A stretch of DNA of 11,915 nucleotides. It comes from an uncultured Bacteroides sp. GTDB lineage: Bacteria; Bacteroidota; Bacteroidia; Bacteroidales; UBA932. Below the pieces are notes generated by a model. It searched no databases. It was given only the letters and a program-made list of their open reading frames with translations, and was not told where the DNA came from. This document shows positions 1 through 7,027 of this stretch, in pieces. Within the stretch, counting starts at the first letter, position 1; each line of letters opens with the position of its first letter. The stretch is from the NCBI GenBank assembly GCA_900543205.1, contig UQQM01000044.1, positions 1-11,915 on the forward strand. The letters are read 5' to 3'. Made by a program: the position numbers and the translations under genes.

Positions 1-1034
1 CGCGCCGCTACGGCAACATCGGCGACCCTCTCAACTACGACGCCTGGGAGAACATCGCCGCAGGCTACCTCATGGCAAAATACGAGTGGGATAAGCTCGA
101 GCTCATCGCCGGCGTGAGGGCCGAGCACACCGACCAGGGCTACAGACTCGACTTCCCGAGGCAGACGGAGTCCGAGGGCAGCCAGAACTACGTCGACATA
201 CTGCCGAGTATACACATAAAATACCAGGTACACGAGGACGCCAACCTGCGCTTCTCCTATGGCCGCTCCATCAACCGTCCCGGGTTCTTCGAGATAGTGC
301 CCTACACTATCCTCAACGAAGACTACGACGAGAAGGGAAACCCCGGCCTAGAGCACACGGTGGCCGACAACCTCGACCTGAGATACGAGTTCTTCCCGAG
401 GTCATCGGAGCAGTTCATGGTTGGCCTCTTCTGGAAGAAGCTCCAGAACCCCATCGAAACCGGACTCATCAACGAGGGGCAGTCGACCTTCATCACCCCG
501 ATGAACTTCGGAGACGCCACCAACGCCGGAGTGGAGGTGGACCTCATGAAATACTTCAACTGGTTCGGAATCAAGGCCAACTACACCTACACGCACTCCA
601 GCATAACGACCAACAAGCGACTCAGGGAAGGCACCGAGGTCAAGACCGTGGACCAGACCCGGCCCCTCTACGGCCAGGCAGCCCACGTGGCCAACCTCTC
701 CCTGCTGTTCAACTTCCCCAAATACGGCATCGAGGCCCAGCTTTCCGGATCCTACACCGGCAAGAGGCTCAGCGAGATATCCAACTGGTTCAACAACGAC
801 ATCTGGGAAGCCGGATACGTCGAACTGGACGCCTCTCTCGAAAAGAGTTTCAAGTCCGGCCTGTCGATATTCGCCAAGGCCACCAACCTCCTCGACTCCC
901 CCACCATAAGGTACATCAACCCCAACAGCCTGACCGAATCGCTGAAAGACTACCCCACCTGGCGCGGAGCAGTCATCGAACGCAAGGAATGGCACGACAT
1001 CTCGATGGTTGTCGGAATCAGATTCTCCCTTTAG
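1..1034 (+). CDS. TonB-dependent outer-membrane receptor, C-terminal part (5' end outside window)
   Basis: The reading frame is open from base 3 to the TAG at 1032-1034, giving 343 visible residues; the signal peptide, plug domain and first barrel strands lie upstream of the window. The sequence is a run of alternating, aromatic-rich beta strands typical of a TonB-dependent barrel, with the segment FSYGRSINRPGFFEIVPY close to a motif common in Bacteroidetes receptors of the OMP_b-brl_3 type, and it ends in a strand finishing GIRFSL. Such receptors import large or scarce substrates through the outer membrane using TonB-ExbBD energy. The first in-frame ATG at 72 is internal, because coding continues upstream of it without a break. 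No SusD-like gene follows, so this is not a standard SusCD pair. The next gene starts 30 bp downstream, suggesting one operon with the beta-helix lipoprotein and the phosphatase. The substrate cannot be read from the visible part. Confidence 0.9.
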   Translation, partial: RRYGNIGDPLNYDAWENIAAGYLMAKYEWDKLELIAGVRAEHTDQGYRLDFPRQTESEGSQNYVDILPSIHIKYQVHEDANLRFSYGRSINRPGFFEIVPYTILNEDYDEKGNPGLEHTVADNLDLRYEFFPRSSEQFMVGLFWKKLQNPIETGLINEGQSTFITPMNFGDATNAGVEVDLMKYFNWFGIKANYTYTHSSITTNKRLREGTEVKTVDQTRPLYGQAAHVANLSLLFNFPKYGIEAQLSGSYTGKRLSEISNWFNNDIWEAGYVELDASLEKSFKSGLSIFAKATNLLDSPTIRYINPNSLTESLKDYPTWRGAVIERKEWHDISMVVGIRFSL

Positions 1035-1064
1035 ACAATTAAAACCAAAACAACTTCAATACAA

Positions 1065-2492
1065 ATGAACAAGAAATCCTTACTCGCAGCAGCAGCGATG
1101 GCAGTCCTCGCGATTGCGGCATCATGCAACAAGATCACTCCCGACCCCGATCCGGACCCCACCCCCGACCCTGATCCCGATCCCGTCCCCGAGCAGACGG
1201 TTTCAGGCGAAGTCAGCGGAATCTGGGAGGCAGGAAAGACAATCTACGTCAGCGGGCACATCGTAGTTCCTGCGGGCGAAAGCCTGACCATCGAGGAGGG
1301 CGTGACCGTGATCTTCAGCGATGCAGGAGTCGGAGTCAACCATGCAGCCATCGAATTTTCAGTGGACGGCAGTCTCTACTGTCTCGGCACCGAGGAGGCA
1401 CCCGTACGCCTGACCGTGGCTGAAGATCTCAGGACCTCAGACAACACCTTCGCCGGACTCTGGGGCGGAATCGTCGCCGGAGCCGACTGCGAAGAAATGA
1501 TAATCGACCACACCATCATCGAGTACACCGGAGGACAGGTGGTCGAAGGCTCACCCGCCGCCGAGAACCGCTACTACACCGCCGGCGACGACGCCTATCC
1601 TCAGATCACCACCAACAATCCCGACGGCAACTACGTAATCACCAACAGCATCATCCGCAACGGCTGGTCCGACGGCATCTACATGATGGGAGGCAACGCC
1701 ATCATCGCCCACAACATCTTCAGCGCCACCGGATTCGACGGAGCCGAGGCCGTGAACGTGAAGTCCGGGTGCAAGGTCGACGTGGCCGGCAACATCATGT
1801 TCAGCCCCAACACCAACGGACTCAAGCTCTCGAGCTCAGACCAGAGCGAGCTGAGGCATCAGGCTCTCATCCAGGCCTACAACAACACCATCATCAACTC
1901 CGGATGGAGGCGTGACGGCGAAAAGGGCGGCGGAATATACGTCGAGGAGATGGCCAACGTGAGCGTGTTCAACAACCTTCTCGTGAACTGCAAGTTCAAG
2001 GCAATCACCCCCGCATGGGACGAGCCGGGCAGCGAGGACTGCTACGACGGCGAACACTCCATGATCGACTACAACTACTACGCTTCCGGCAACACCGAGA
2101 GCTCCATCGTCTGGGAAGGCGACTATGAGGACGATGGAGAGATCCTATACTACTCAGGAGCCAGCTATGCCTACGAGGGCTATGCCTACGAGCATGAAGA
2201 GTACGACCCCTCGGCCGACACCCACAGCATCGTAGCCACCACCTCCGAGGAAGCAGCCGCGCTCGACCCGATGTTCGTGAACTACAGTCTCGACTCTGAC
2301 CCCGCAAACTACAGCTGGAACGACAGCTGGGACTTCCACGTACAGGCAGATTCACCGGTGCTTGAAGGAGCCTACACTCCCTCCGACGCTTCAAGGCAGC
2401 CTTTCTTTGCCGCTGCCGGCCTGACCGTGAACGGACAGACCTACACCTCTCCCGCAGTGCAGCCCTGGTTCGGTGCATATGGTGCTGAGTAA
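1065..2492 (+). CDS. Right-handed parallel beta-helix lipoprotein
   Basis: 475 residues. A lipoprotein signal peptide (KK start, Ala/Leu-rich core) ends at Cys21. Residues 26-42 are an almost pure Pro-Asp linker, probably a spacer from the lipid anchor. From about 52 to 320 there are repeated short beta segments rich in Asn, Gly and Ile (for example NSIIRNGWSDGIYMMGGN, AYNNTIINSG and VFNNLLVNC), the signature of a right-handed beta-helix like those of polysaccharide-binding or -cleaving proteins. The C-terminal part (DPMFVNYS, then DFHVQADSPVLEGAY) matches the closing segment common in Bacteroidetes beta-helix proteins. Residues 350-382 form an unusual Tyr/Glu/Asp-rich insert. I see no clear lyase catalytic triad, so it may bind a ligand rather than cleave it. 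It lies between the receptor and a phosphatase (30-bp and 11-bp gaps), so it probably works at the outer membrane with them. The ATG at 1065 sits behind an A-rich leader without a Shine-Dalgarno sequence. Confidence 0.85.
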   Translation: MNKKSLLAAAAMAVLAIAASCNKITPDPDPDPTPDPDPDPVPEQTVSGEVSGIWEAGKTIYVSGHIVVPAGESLTIEEGVTVIFSDAGVGVNHAAIEFSVDGSLYCLGTEEAPVRLTVAEDLRTSDNTFAGLWGGIVAGADCEEMIIDHTIIEYTGGQVVEGSPAAENRYYTAGDDAYPQITTNNPDGNYVITNSIIRNGWSDGIYMMGGNAIIAHNIFSATGFDGAEAVNVKSGCKVDVAGNIMFSPNTNGLKLSSSDQSELRHQALIQAYNNTIINSGWRRDGEKGGGIYVEEMANVSVFNNLLVNCKFKAITPAWDEPGSEDCYDGEHSMIDYNYYASGNTESSIVWEGDYEDDGEILYYSGASYAYEGYAYEHEEYDPSADTHSIVATTSEEAAALDPMFVNYSLDSDPANYSWNDSWDFHVQADSPVLEGAYTPSDASRQPFFAAAGLTVNGQTYTSPAVQPWFGAYGAE

Positions 2493-2503
2493 ACTTTGAT
2501 GAA

Positions 2504-3463
2504 ATGAAAAAACTGATTCTCATACTTTCGCTCGCGGCTGCGTTCACGGCGTGCGCCGGAACGGGAAGCCAGCAGACGGCAGCAGACCCCGCGGATTCAT
2601 GGAAGGCTCTCGAGCAGCCTCTGAACTTCTACATCGCCAACGACCTCGGACGCAACGGCTACTATGAGCAGAAGACCGTGGCAGCCACGATGGGCAGCAT
2701 GGCCGAGGCCATAGACATCGAGTTCGTGGTCGCAGCCGGCGACGTCCATCACTTCGAGGGCGTCCAGAGCACCTCGGACCCGCTCTGGATGACCAACTAC
2801 GAGCTCATCTACAGTCACCCCGACCTCATGATTCCCTGGTATCCGGTCTGCGGAAACCACGAGTACCGCGGAAACACCGACGCCGTGGTGGAGTATTCCG
2901 ACGTGAGCGCCCGCTGGCAGATGCCCGCGAAGTACTACAGCTTCACGGCCGAGGAGGACGGCACCACGATACGCCTCGTGATGATCGACACCTCTCCCCT
3001 GCTCGACAAGTACCGCGATGACACCGAGAAATATCCCGACGCCGCCAAGGCCGACATGGAAGCCGAGCTGGCGTGGCTCAACGAGACCCTTGCCGCCGCC
3101 GACGAGGACTGGGTGGTCGTGGTCGGTCACCATCCGATCTACGCCTACACCGAGAAGGACGAGAGCGAACGCACCGACATGCAGAATAGAGTCAACTCGA
3201 TTCTGCTGAAGCACGACAATGTGGACATGTATGTCTGCGGCCACATCCACAACTTCCAGCACATCCGGATGGAAGGCTGCGACATCGACTATGTCGTGAA
3301 CAGTTCAGGCTCTCTGAGCCGGGAGGTGGAACCCATAGAGGGCACTGTATTCTGCAGCTCCGAGGAAGGATACTCGCTGGTGACCGTAGGGCCCGATGAA
3401 CTTGACCTCTACATGCTCGACGCTCACGGCAACGTGCTGCACCAGATCAGCAGGCAGAAATAA
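2504..3463 (+). CDS. Purple acid phosphatase-like (TRAP/ACP5-type) metallophosphoesterase lipoprotein
   Basis: 319 residues, with a lipoprotein signal ending FTAC (Cys17), so it is probably anchored in the outer or inner membrane and acts outside the cytoplasm. All metallophosphoesterase blocks are present in order: D47 in NDLG, G79-D80 in GDVHHF, GNHE at 117-120, GHHP at 208-211 and GHIH at 246-249. Spacing and flanking residues (GVQ after the second block, the IYSHPDL...PWYPVCGNH stretch, Y..VS.RW..P..YYSF) follow tartrate-resistant acid phosphatases such as mammalian ACP5, so hydrolysis of phosphate monoesters with a two-metal centre is likely. The purple enzymes have GDxxY, where Tyr binds Fe(III); here that position is His83. 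The metal content may therefore differ, and the protein is unlikely to be purple. It follows the beta-helix gene by 11 bp and is closed by a terminator at 3485-3519. The natural substrate is unknown. Confidence 0.9.
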   Translation: MKKLILILSLAAAFTACAGTGSQQTAADPADSWKALEQPLNFYIANDLGRNGYYEQKTVAATMGSMAEAIDIEFVVAAGDVHHFEGVQSTSDPLWMTNYELIYSHPDLMIPWYPVCGNHEYRGNTDAVVEYSDVSARWQMPAKYYSFTAEEDGTTIRLVMIDTSPLLDKYRDDTEKYPDAAKADMEAELAWLNETLAAADEDWVVVVGHHPIYAYTEKDESERTDMQNRVNSILLKHDNVDMYVCGHIHNFQHIRMEGCDIDYVVNSSGSLSREVEPIEGTVFCSSEEGYSLVTVGPDELDLYMLDAHGNVLHQISRQK

Positions 3464-3484
3464 TAACGGCTGAGACATACGGCA

Positions 3485-3519
3485 GGGGGTGACTCAAAAG
3501 TGAAAGTCATCCCCTTTTT
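3485..3519 (+). terminator. Rho-independent terminator of the receptor/beta-helix/phosphatase operon
   Basis: A 10-bp stem (3485-3494 with 3505-3514, one G-U pair, four G-C pairs at the base) encloses a 10-nt loop and is followed directly by five T (3515-3519). It starts 21 bp after the phosphatase stop codon, which fits the end of the + strand operon. Confidence 0.85.
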
Positions 3520-3532
3520 CATCGTTTTTCCG

Positions 3533-3546
3533 TGAGGTCAACCTCA
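3533..3546. repeat. Short inverted repeat, operator-like
   Basis: TGAGGT and ACCTCA are perfect inverted arms separated by CA, just behind the terminator of the phosphatase operon. It has the shape of a dimeric protein-binding site, but no start codon lies downstream on either strand for it to control. It may be chance or an extra 3' hairpin. Confidence 0.3.
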
Positions 3547-3743
3547 GATCCTCTTTCGAATATTCTATTCTCAAAGAAATATTAAACCTTTTGGGTCCCC
3601 CCGTCGTTTCCGTTTTTGCAGATTGCAAATCATACCGGAACAAAGAAGCCGGCGCTGACAGACGAAATAACCGCGTGCAGAATCATTACGTAAATATCTG
3701 GTCATTAAACGTTTACAAATTACGTCTACCCGTGAATCGCCTC

Positions 3744-3831
3744 AAAAAAATTGATGCGTGTGCAAGCCCTTCAGCACAATCCGCCTTACAGGCCACTCCA
3801 GCGCCGATTTTCCAAATACTCCTGCACACGC
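3744..3831 (-). terminator. Candidate terminator of the leftward operon (long stem-loop with T7)
   Basis: GCGTGTGCA (3756-3764) and TGCACACGC (3823-3831) are perfect 9-bp inverted arms 58 nt apart. Read on the - strand, the second arm is followed by ATCAA and then seven T (3750-3744), which would stop RNA polymerase coming from the M23-LysM gene about 240 nt past its stop codon. Weak points are the long loop and the 5-nt gap before the T run, although an A-rich stretch just outside the first arm (around 3832-3838) could pair with part of that run and close the gap. Confidence 0.45.
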
Positions 3832-3839
3832 TTATTTTC

Positions 3840-3963
3840 ATCCGCCGCGGCTGGCAAAGCAACATTGCCGCATGGCTATATCTTCCACGAGCAGGCTTTT
3901 CCCGCCTGCGAGGGATGCTTATGGCCGCAGGCGGCAAAGTTCTGCCAGGGGCAGGTGGCGGAT
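3840..3963. other. Candidate multi-branched structured RNA / inverted-repeat cluster
   Basis: Outer arms 3840-3848 and 3955-3963 pair over 9 bp as + strand RNA (one G-U) or 7 uninterrupted bp as - strand RNA. Inside are three hairpins: 3853-3857 with 3865-3869 (GGCAA/TTGCC), 3902-3910 with 3926-3934 (CCGCCTGCG/CGCAGGCGG, perfect 9 bp), and 3942-3946 with 3950-3954 (CTGCC/GGCAG, 3-nt loop). A further arm at 3891-3896 (GCAGGC) can pair with 3904-3909 and so competes with the second hairpin. If transcribed with the leftward operon, this would be a structured 3' untranslated region ahead of the candidate terminator at 3744-3831. I matched pairs by eye; no folding energy or conservation is available, and GC-rich DNA forms such arms by chance fairly often. 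Confidence 0.35.
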
Positions 3964-3968
3964 AGCAG

Positions 3969-4002
3969 ATCCGGATGAACAATGAAGCTAGTTCACCCGG
4001 AT
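3969..4002 (-). repeat. Hairpin spanning the stop codon of the M23-LysM gene
   Basis: Arms 3969-3980 and 3991-4002 are 12-nt inverted repeats. As - strand RNA they pair fully with one G-U; as + strand RNA there is one A-C mismatch. The 10-nt loop contains the TAG stop (3990-3988), and the 5' arm covers the last four codons. No T run follows on the - strand, so it is more likely an RNA-end stabiliser or pause hairpin than a classic terminator. Confidence 0.5.
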
Positions 4003-5073
4003 TTTCTGGCCGATGCGTATCCTGTTGACGTTCAGGCCGGGGTTCAGCGAGACAATCTGCCGCTGGGACTTGCCGTATTTGGCAGCTATGCCCGAAACGG
4101 TATCGCCGGAACGAACCGTATGCCACTTCATGGCGGCCTTCTCGGCGGCTATCCTCATCTCCTCGGCGATTATCTGCTCATCGGTCGCATATACGTCCTC
4201 TTCCTCATCAATGGAAGTGGGCACATAACGCGAGCCGGGGTCGAGATGGCTGCGCCGCAGGACCAGGACGCTGGAGCGGAGCTCTCCGGTCTCGAAATCG
4301 AAGATTCTCTGGGGATCGAAGGCGAAACCCAGGTAACGGGTCTCGAAATGCAGATGGGGGCCGGAAGAACGGCCTGTGGAGCCACCGAGACCTATCTCCT
4401 CTCCGGCGCTCACCCAGTCTCCCGGCTTCACGAGGCGCTTCGAAAGATGCCCGTAGAAAGTCTCGAGTCCGTTTTCATGCCTGATTATCACAAGGTTGCC
4501 ATAGCCGGACACATAGCGTGAAAGCCTTACGCGGCCGTCAAAAGCCGCCTTCACGGGTGTGCCCATAGCCAGAGGAAGGTCAACTCCCTGATGCCTGCGC
4601 CCGTGACGGTAGCCGTAGGTAGAATAAACCCTGGTCACATACGGGCACACGAAACTGCTCACGGGATCCACGAGGCAGATGGAGCTGCGGTAAGGCAGAT
4701 CGGCCTCCTTGACATCGCCATAGGGATTCACCTGCACCTCCGACCAATGGCCGGTGAACACGTCGGCCGCGGCCATCTTGCTGAAGTTCTTGACGTAAGT
4801 CCATGTATGGTCATCCTTGAGCACTATCTGGAGATAGCCGTCGCCTATGTCGAGAGTGTCCACGCCGACCCCGCTCCCGGTCTTGAAAAAAGAGGGTTCG
4901 GACACGAAACCATCGGGAACCAGCGAAGCGGATACCGGAGGGATGTCAGGGATGTCGACGGTCACCTTCTCCGCAGGAGGCAGGGCCCTGTCGTCCGGCG
5001 TGCCGCCATGCAGCTCCGCTCCGGAAAGAACGGAAGCCGCAAGGCAGACCGCCATTGCACTGAATATTTTCAT
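3988..5073 (-). CDS. Secreted M23 peptidase with C-terminal LysM domain
   Basis: 361 residues from the ATG at 5073. A TTG three codons upstream (5082) is in frame, but MKIFSAMAVCLAASVLSGAE is a natural signal peptide start, so I prefer the ATG. The M23 (LytM/lysostaphin type) zinc endopeptidase domain covers about 150-255 and keeps its metal and catalytic residues: HQGVD (H161, D165), YGHL (H209) and HLHFE (H240, H242). A LysM peptidoglycan-binding module fills 317-360 (HTVRSGDTVSGIAAKYGK, then IRIGQKIRV). Residues 25-140 are a Pro-rich, less conserved N-terminal part. Known relatives cut peptide cross-bridges of peptidoglycan in the periplasm during growth or division. It is the last gene of the leftward operon, 31 bp behind the phosphohexomutase start. 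A hairpin overlaps its stop codon. Confidence 0.92.
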   Translation of the reverse strand: MKIFSAMAVCLAASVLSGAELHGGTPDDRALPPAEKVTVDIPDIPPVSASLVPDGFVSEPSFFKTGSGVGVDTLDIGDGYLQIVLKDDHTWTYVKNFSKMAAADVFTGHWSEVQVNPYGDVKEADLPYRSSICLVDPVSSFVCPYVTRVYSTYGYRHGRRHQGVDLPLAMGTPVKAAFDGRVRLSRYVSGYGNLVIIRHENGLETFYGHLSKRLVKPGDWVSAGEEIGLGGSTGRSSGPHLHFETRYLGFAFDPQRIFDFETGELRSSVLVLRRSHLDPGSRYVPTSIDEEEDVYATDEQIIAEEMRIAAEKAAMKWHTVRSGDTVSGIAAKYGKSQRQIVSLNPGLNVNRIRIGQKIRVN

Positions 5074-5104
5074 TTCCAACAATAATTTACACTACCTGCC
5101 GCCA

Positions 5105-6469
5105 TCATGATTGCACGGCACCGAAACGGCTCTCGAGCAGTTCCCGGGTCTCCCTGACCTTCTGCTCCAGCTGCTCCATGGTATGTGCCTCGCAGATGAA
5201 GCGAAGATAAGGTTCTGTGTTCGAAGGGCGGATGTTGAACCACCAGTCCTTGAATTCCATCCTGTAGCCGTCGAAATCCATCATCTTGAGAGGCTTCTCC
5301 GAAGCGCTGAAATGCTCGCACACGGCCCTCATCGCGGCAGGCTTGTCCTCAAGCCTGAAATTGATCTCTCCGGAATTGCAGTACCCGGTCATCGAATCTA
5401 TCTGTTCGCTGAACCTCACGCCCTTCTTCTTCAGGGCGGAGACTATGCGCAGCACTATCATAGAGGAGAGCAGGCCGCTGTCGGAATAGAAGAAATCCTT
5501 GAAATAATAATGTCCGGCAAGCTCGCCACCCCAGAGGCCGTCGATTTCACGGAGCTTCGGAGCCGCGAACGCACGGCCCACCTTCCAGGTATGCAGCTCG
5601 GCGCCGTACTTCTCCAGGAACTCGCCTACAGCCTTGGAGCTGCGTATCTCCTGAAGCACGCGTGGATTCTTCTCTCCCCTCTCATCGCAGAAATAAAGGG
5701 CCATGAGCGCGATTATGAGGTCAGGGGCCACGAAACGCGCCTTGTCATCGACGAACATCACCCTGTCGGCATCGCCGTCATAGATCACGCCGATGTCGGC
5801 GCCGGTCTTGCGCACGAGCTCCTTCAGCGGCTCCACGTTCTTCGGAACCAGGGGGTTGGGCTCATGGTTGGGGAAGCGTCCGTCTATCGTGTCGAAGATA
5901 TATGAAGGCTCCTCGCCGAACATCTCATGCGCGAAAAGGCACGACATTCCATTCGAGAGGTCGAAGGCTATCCTGAGGTCGGAGTAGTCACCCTTGAAGC
6001 GGCGCATGAAATCCATATAGTCCTTATGGATGTCGAGTTCGTGCACCTCTCCCCTCTTCGGGGCGACGGGGGTCGGCCGGCCTTCGTCAATCCAATCACG
6101 TATTTGGCCGAGTCCGGCGTCGAGACCCACGGGCAGGGCGTTCTCTCGGCTGACCTTCATGCCGTTGTACCGCGCCGGGTTGTGGCTCGCGGTAATCTGC
6201 ACGGAGGCGCCGAAACCGTAGTTGACGGTGCTGAAATATACCATAGGAGTGCTGCTCAGGCCTATGTCCCAGACATCGGCACCGGCATCGCGTATCCCCT
6301 CTATCAGGGCGTCATGTATCTCGGGTGAGGAAACGCGGCAGTCGCGTCCCACCAGGACCTTGTCGACGCCGAGAAGGGCAGGCAGGAAATAGCCGACCTT
6401 GTAGACGGTGTCGCGGGTGAAGTCTTCTCCGTAGACTCCCCTGATGTCGTATGCGTGAAATGCTCCCAT
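5105..6469 (-). CDS. Alpha-D-phosphohexomutase (phosphomannomutase/phosphoglucomutase family)
   Basis: 454 residues, a normal length for ManB/AlgC-type bacterial phosphomannomutase/phosphoglucomutase enzymes. Four domain signatures are complete: the phospho-serine loop TASHNP (93-98, Ser95), the Mg-binding loop DGDADR (231-236), the sugar-recognition loop GGE (314-316) and the phosphate-binding loop RPSNTEP (414-420). The enzyme interconverts hexose 6- and 1-phosphates through a bisphosphate intermediate in the cytoplasm, supplying GDP-mannose or UDP-glucose precursors for surface glycans. Whether mannose or glucose is preferred cannot be settled from these motifs; GlmM is less likely, because the GGE loop here does not read GGEQSGH. 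The start ATG lies 6 bp behind the def stop codon, so the two are likely cotranscribed and perhaps translationally coupled. Confidence 0.93.
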   Translation of the reverse strand: MGAFHAYDIRGVYGEDFTRDTVYKVGYFLPALLGVDKVLVGRDCRVSSPEIHDALIEGIRDAGADVWDIGLSSTPMVYFSTVNYGFGASVQITASHNPARYNGMKVSRENALPVGLDAGLGQIRDWIDEGRPTPVAPKRGEVHELDIHKDYMDFMRRFKGDYSDLRIAFDLSNGMSCLFAHEMFGEEPSYIFDTIDGRFPNHEPNPLVPKNVEPLKELVRKTGADIGVIYDGDADRVMFVDDKARFVAPDLIIALMALYFCDERGEKNPRVLQEIRSSKAVGEFLEKYGAELHTWKVGRAFAAPKLREIDGLWGGELAGHYYFKDFFYSDSGLLSSMIVLRIVSALKKKGVRFSEQIDSMTGYCNSGEINFRLEDKPAAMRAVCEHFSASEKPLKMMDFDGYRMEFKDWWFNIRPSNTEPYLRFICEAHTMEQLEQKVRETRELLESRFGAVQS

Positions 6470-6475
6470 AATGAA

Positions 6476-7027
6476 CTATTGTTTGGTTTTGTAGGCGGGG
6501 TGTACCTTGCCGTGGGCGATGCTCTGCAACTTGCGCGCCAGCATCTTGCGGCGTATAGGGGCTACCATGTCGGTGAACAGCACTCCGTCCAGATGGGAGA
6601 GCTCGTGCTGTACCATCCTGGCGGCGAACTTGTCGAAGCGTTCGCGCTTCTTCTCCAGGTTCTCGTCGTAGTACTCGACCTCGATGGACTCCGGCCTGCG
6701 CACGTCGGCGTAGATTCCGGGCACGCTGAGGCAGCCTTCGTTGTACTCGCAGGTCTTCTCGCTCTCGGCGACCACCACCGGGTTCACGAACGCGCGGCGG
6801 AAGCCCTTCAGATAGGGATATACGTCGGACATGACGTCGCCGTCAACCACGACCACCCTGAGGCTCACTCCTATCTGCGGAGCCGCGAGCCCGCAGCCGT
6901 CCGCAGCCTTGAGAGTCTCCCAGAGATCCCCGATCAGGCTGCTTATTTCTTCTTTCCTTTCGAGGTCGGCAGGCTTCGCGGTCTCGCGCAGCACCTCCGA
7001 GCCATAGAGATAAATCGGTCTAACCAT
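6476..7027 (-). CDS. def: Peptide deformylase
   Basis: 183 residues, the usual length. All three motifs are present: GCGLAAPQIG (44-53), EGCLSVPG (97-104, metal ligand Cys99) and QHELSHLDG (140-148, with H141, E142 and H145). It removes the formyl group from the N-terminal methionine of new proteins in the cytoplasm, using Fe or Zn. The HExxH Asp usual in the fourth place (HExDH) is Ser144 here; metal ligands and the catalytic Glu are intact. The start ATG lies inside the end of yqgF (8-bp overlap), which implies translational coupling. The pairing yqgF-def is common in Bacteroidetes. Confidence 0.96.
   Translation of the reverse strand: MVRPIYLYGSEVLRETAKPADLERKEEISSLIGDLWETLKAADGCGLAAPQIGVSLRVVVVDGDVMSDVYPYLKGFRRAFVNPVVVAESEKTCEYNEGCLSVPGIYADVRRPESIEVEYYDENLEKKRERFDKFAARMVQHELSHLDGVLFTDMVAPIRRKMLARKLQSIAHGKVHPAYKTKQ

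Larger units (their letters stand above)
3520..3987. other. Convergent intergenic region, no credible gene
   Basis: About 470 bp lie between the terminator of the rightward operon and the stop codon of the leftward one. Short open frames exist on both strands (for example 3591-3965 +), but their translations are low in hydrophobic structure, rich in Arg/Pro/Cys and resemble no family I know. The left half (about 3550-3760) is AT-rich and shows a 14-bp near-palindrome at 3533-3546. The right half is GC-rich and full of inverted repeats, listed separately. I see no tRNA, insertion-sequence end or recognised riboswitch. Confidence 0.7.

Noticed and set aside
1..1034. SusC/SusD starch-utilisation-type pair
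   Set aside because: The gene after the receptor is a beta-helix lipoprotein with no SusD-like helical repeat features.
2597..3262. Long - strand open frame opposite the phosphatase
   Set aside because: The + strand carries the full set of metallophosphoesterase motifs; the opposite frame is Val/Gly/His-rich shadow.
3902..3934. Perfect 9-bp hairpin as a classic terminator of the leftward operon
   Set aside because: No T run follows on either strand, so it was kept only as part of the structured region.
3591..3965. Open frame of 124 codons in the convergent gap (and similar short frames on both strands there)
   Set aside because: Composition is unlike a folded protein, no family is recognisable, the start is a non-standard codon in most readings, and the region is better explained by inverted repeats.
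5111..5905. Long + strand open frame opposite the phosphohexomutase
   Set aside because: All four mutase motifs lie on the - strand; the + strand frame has no recognisable motif.
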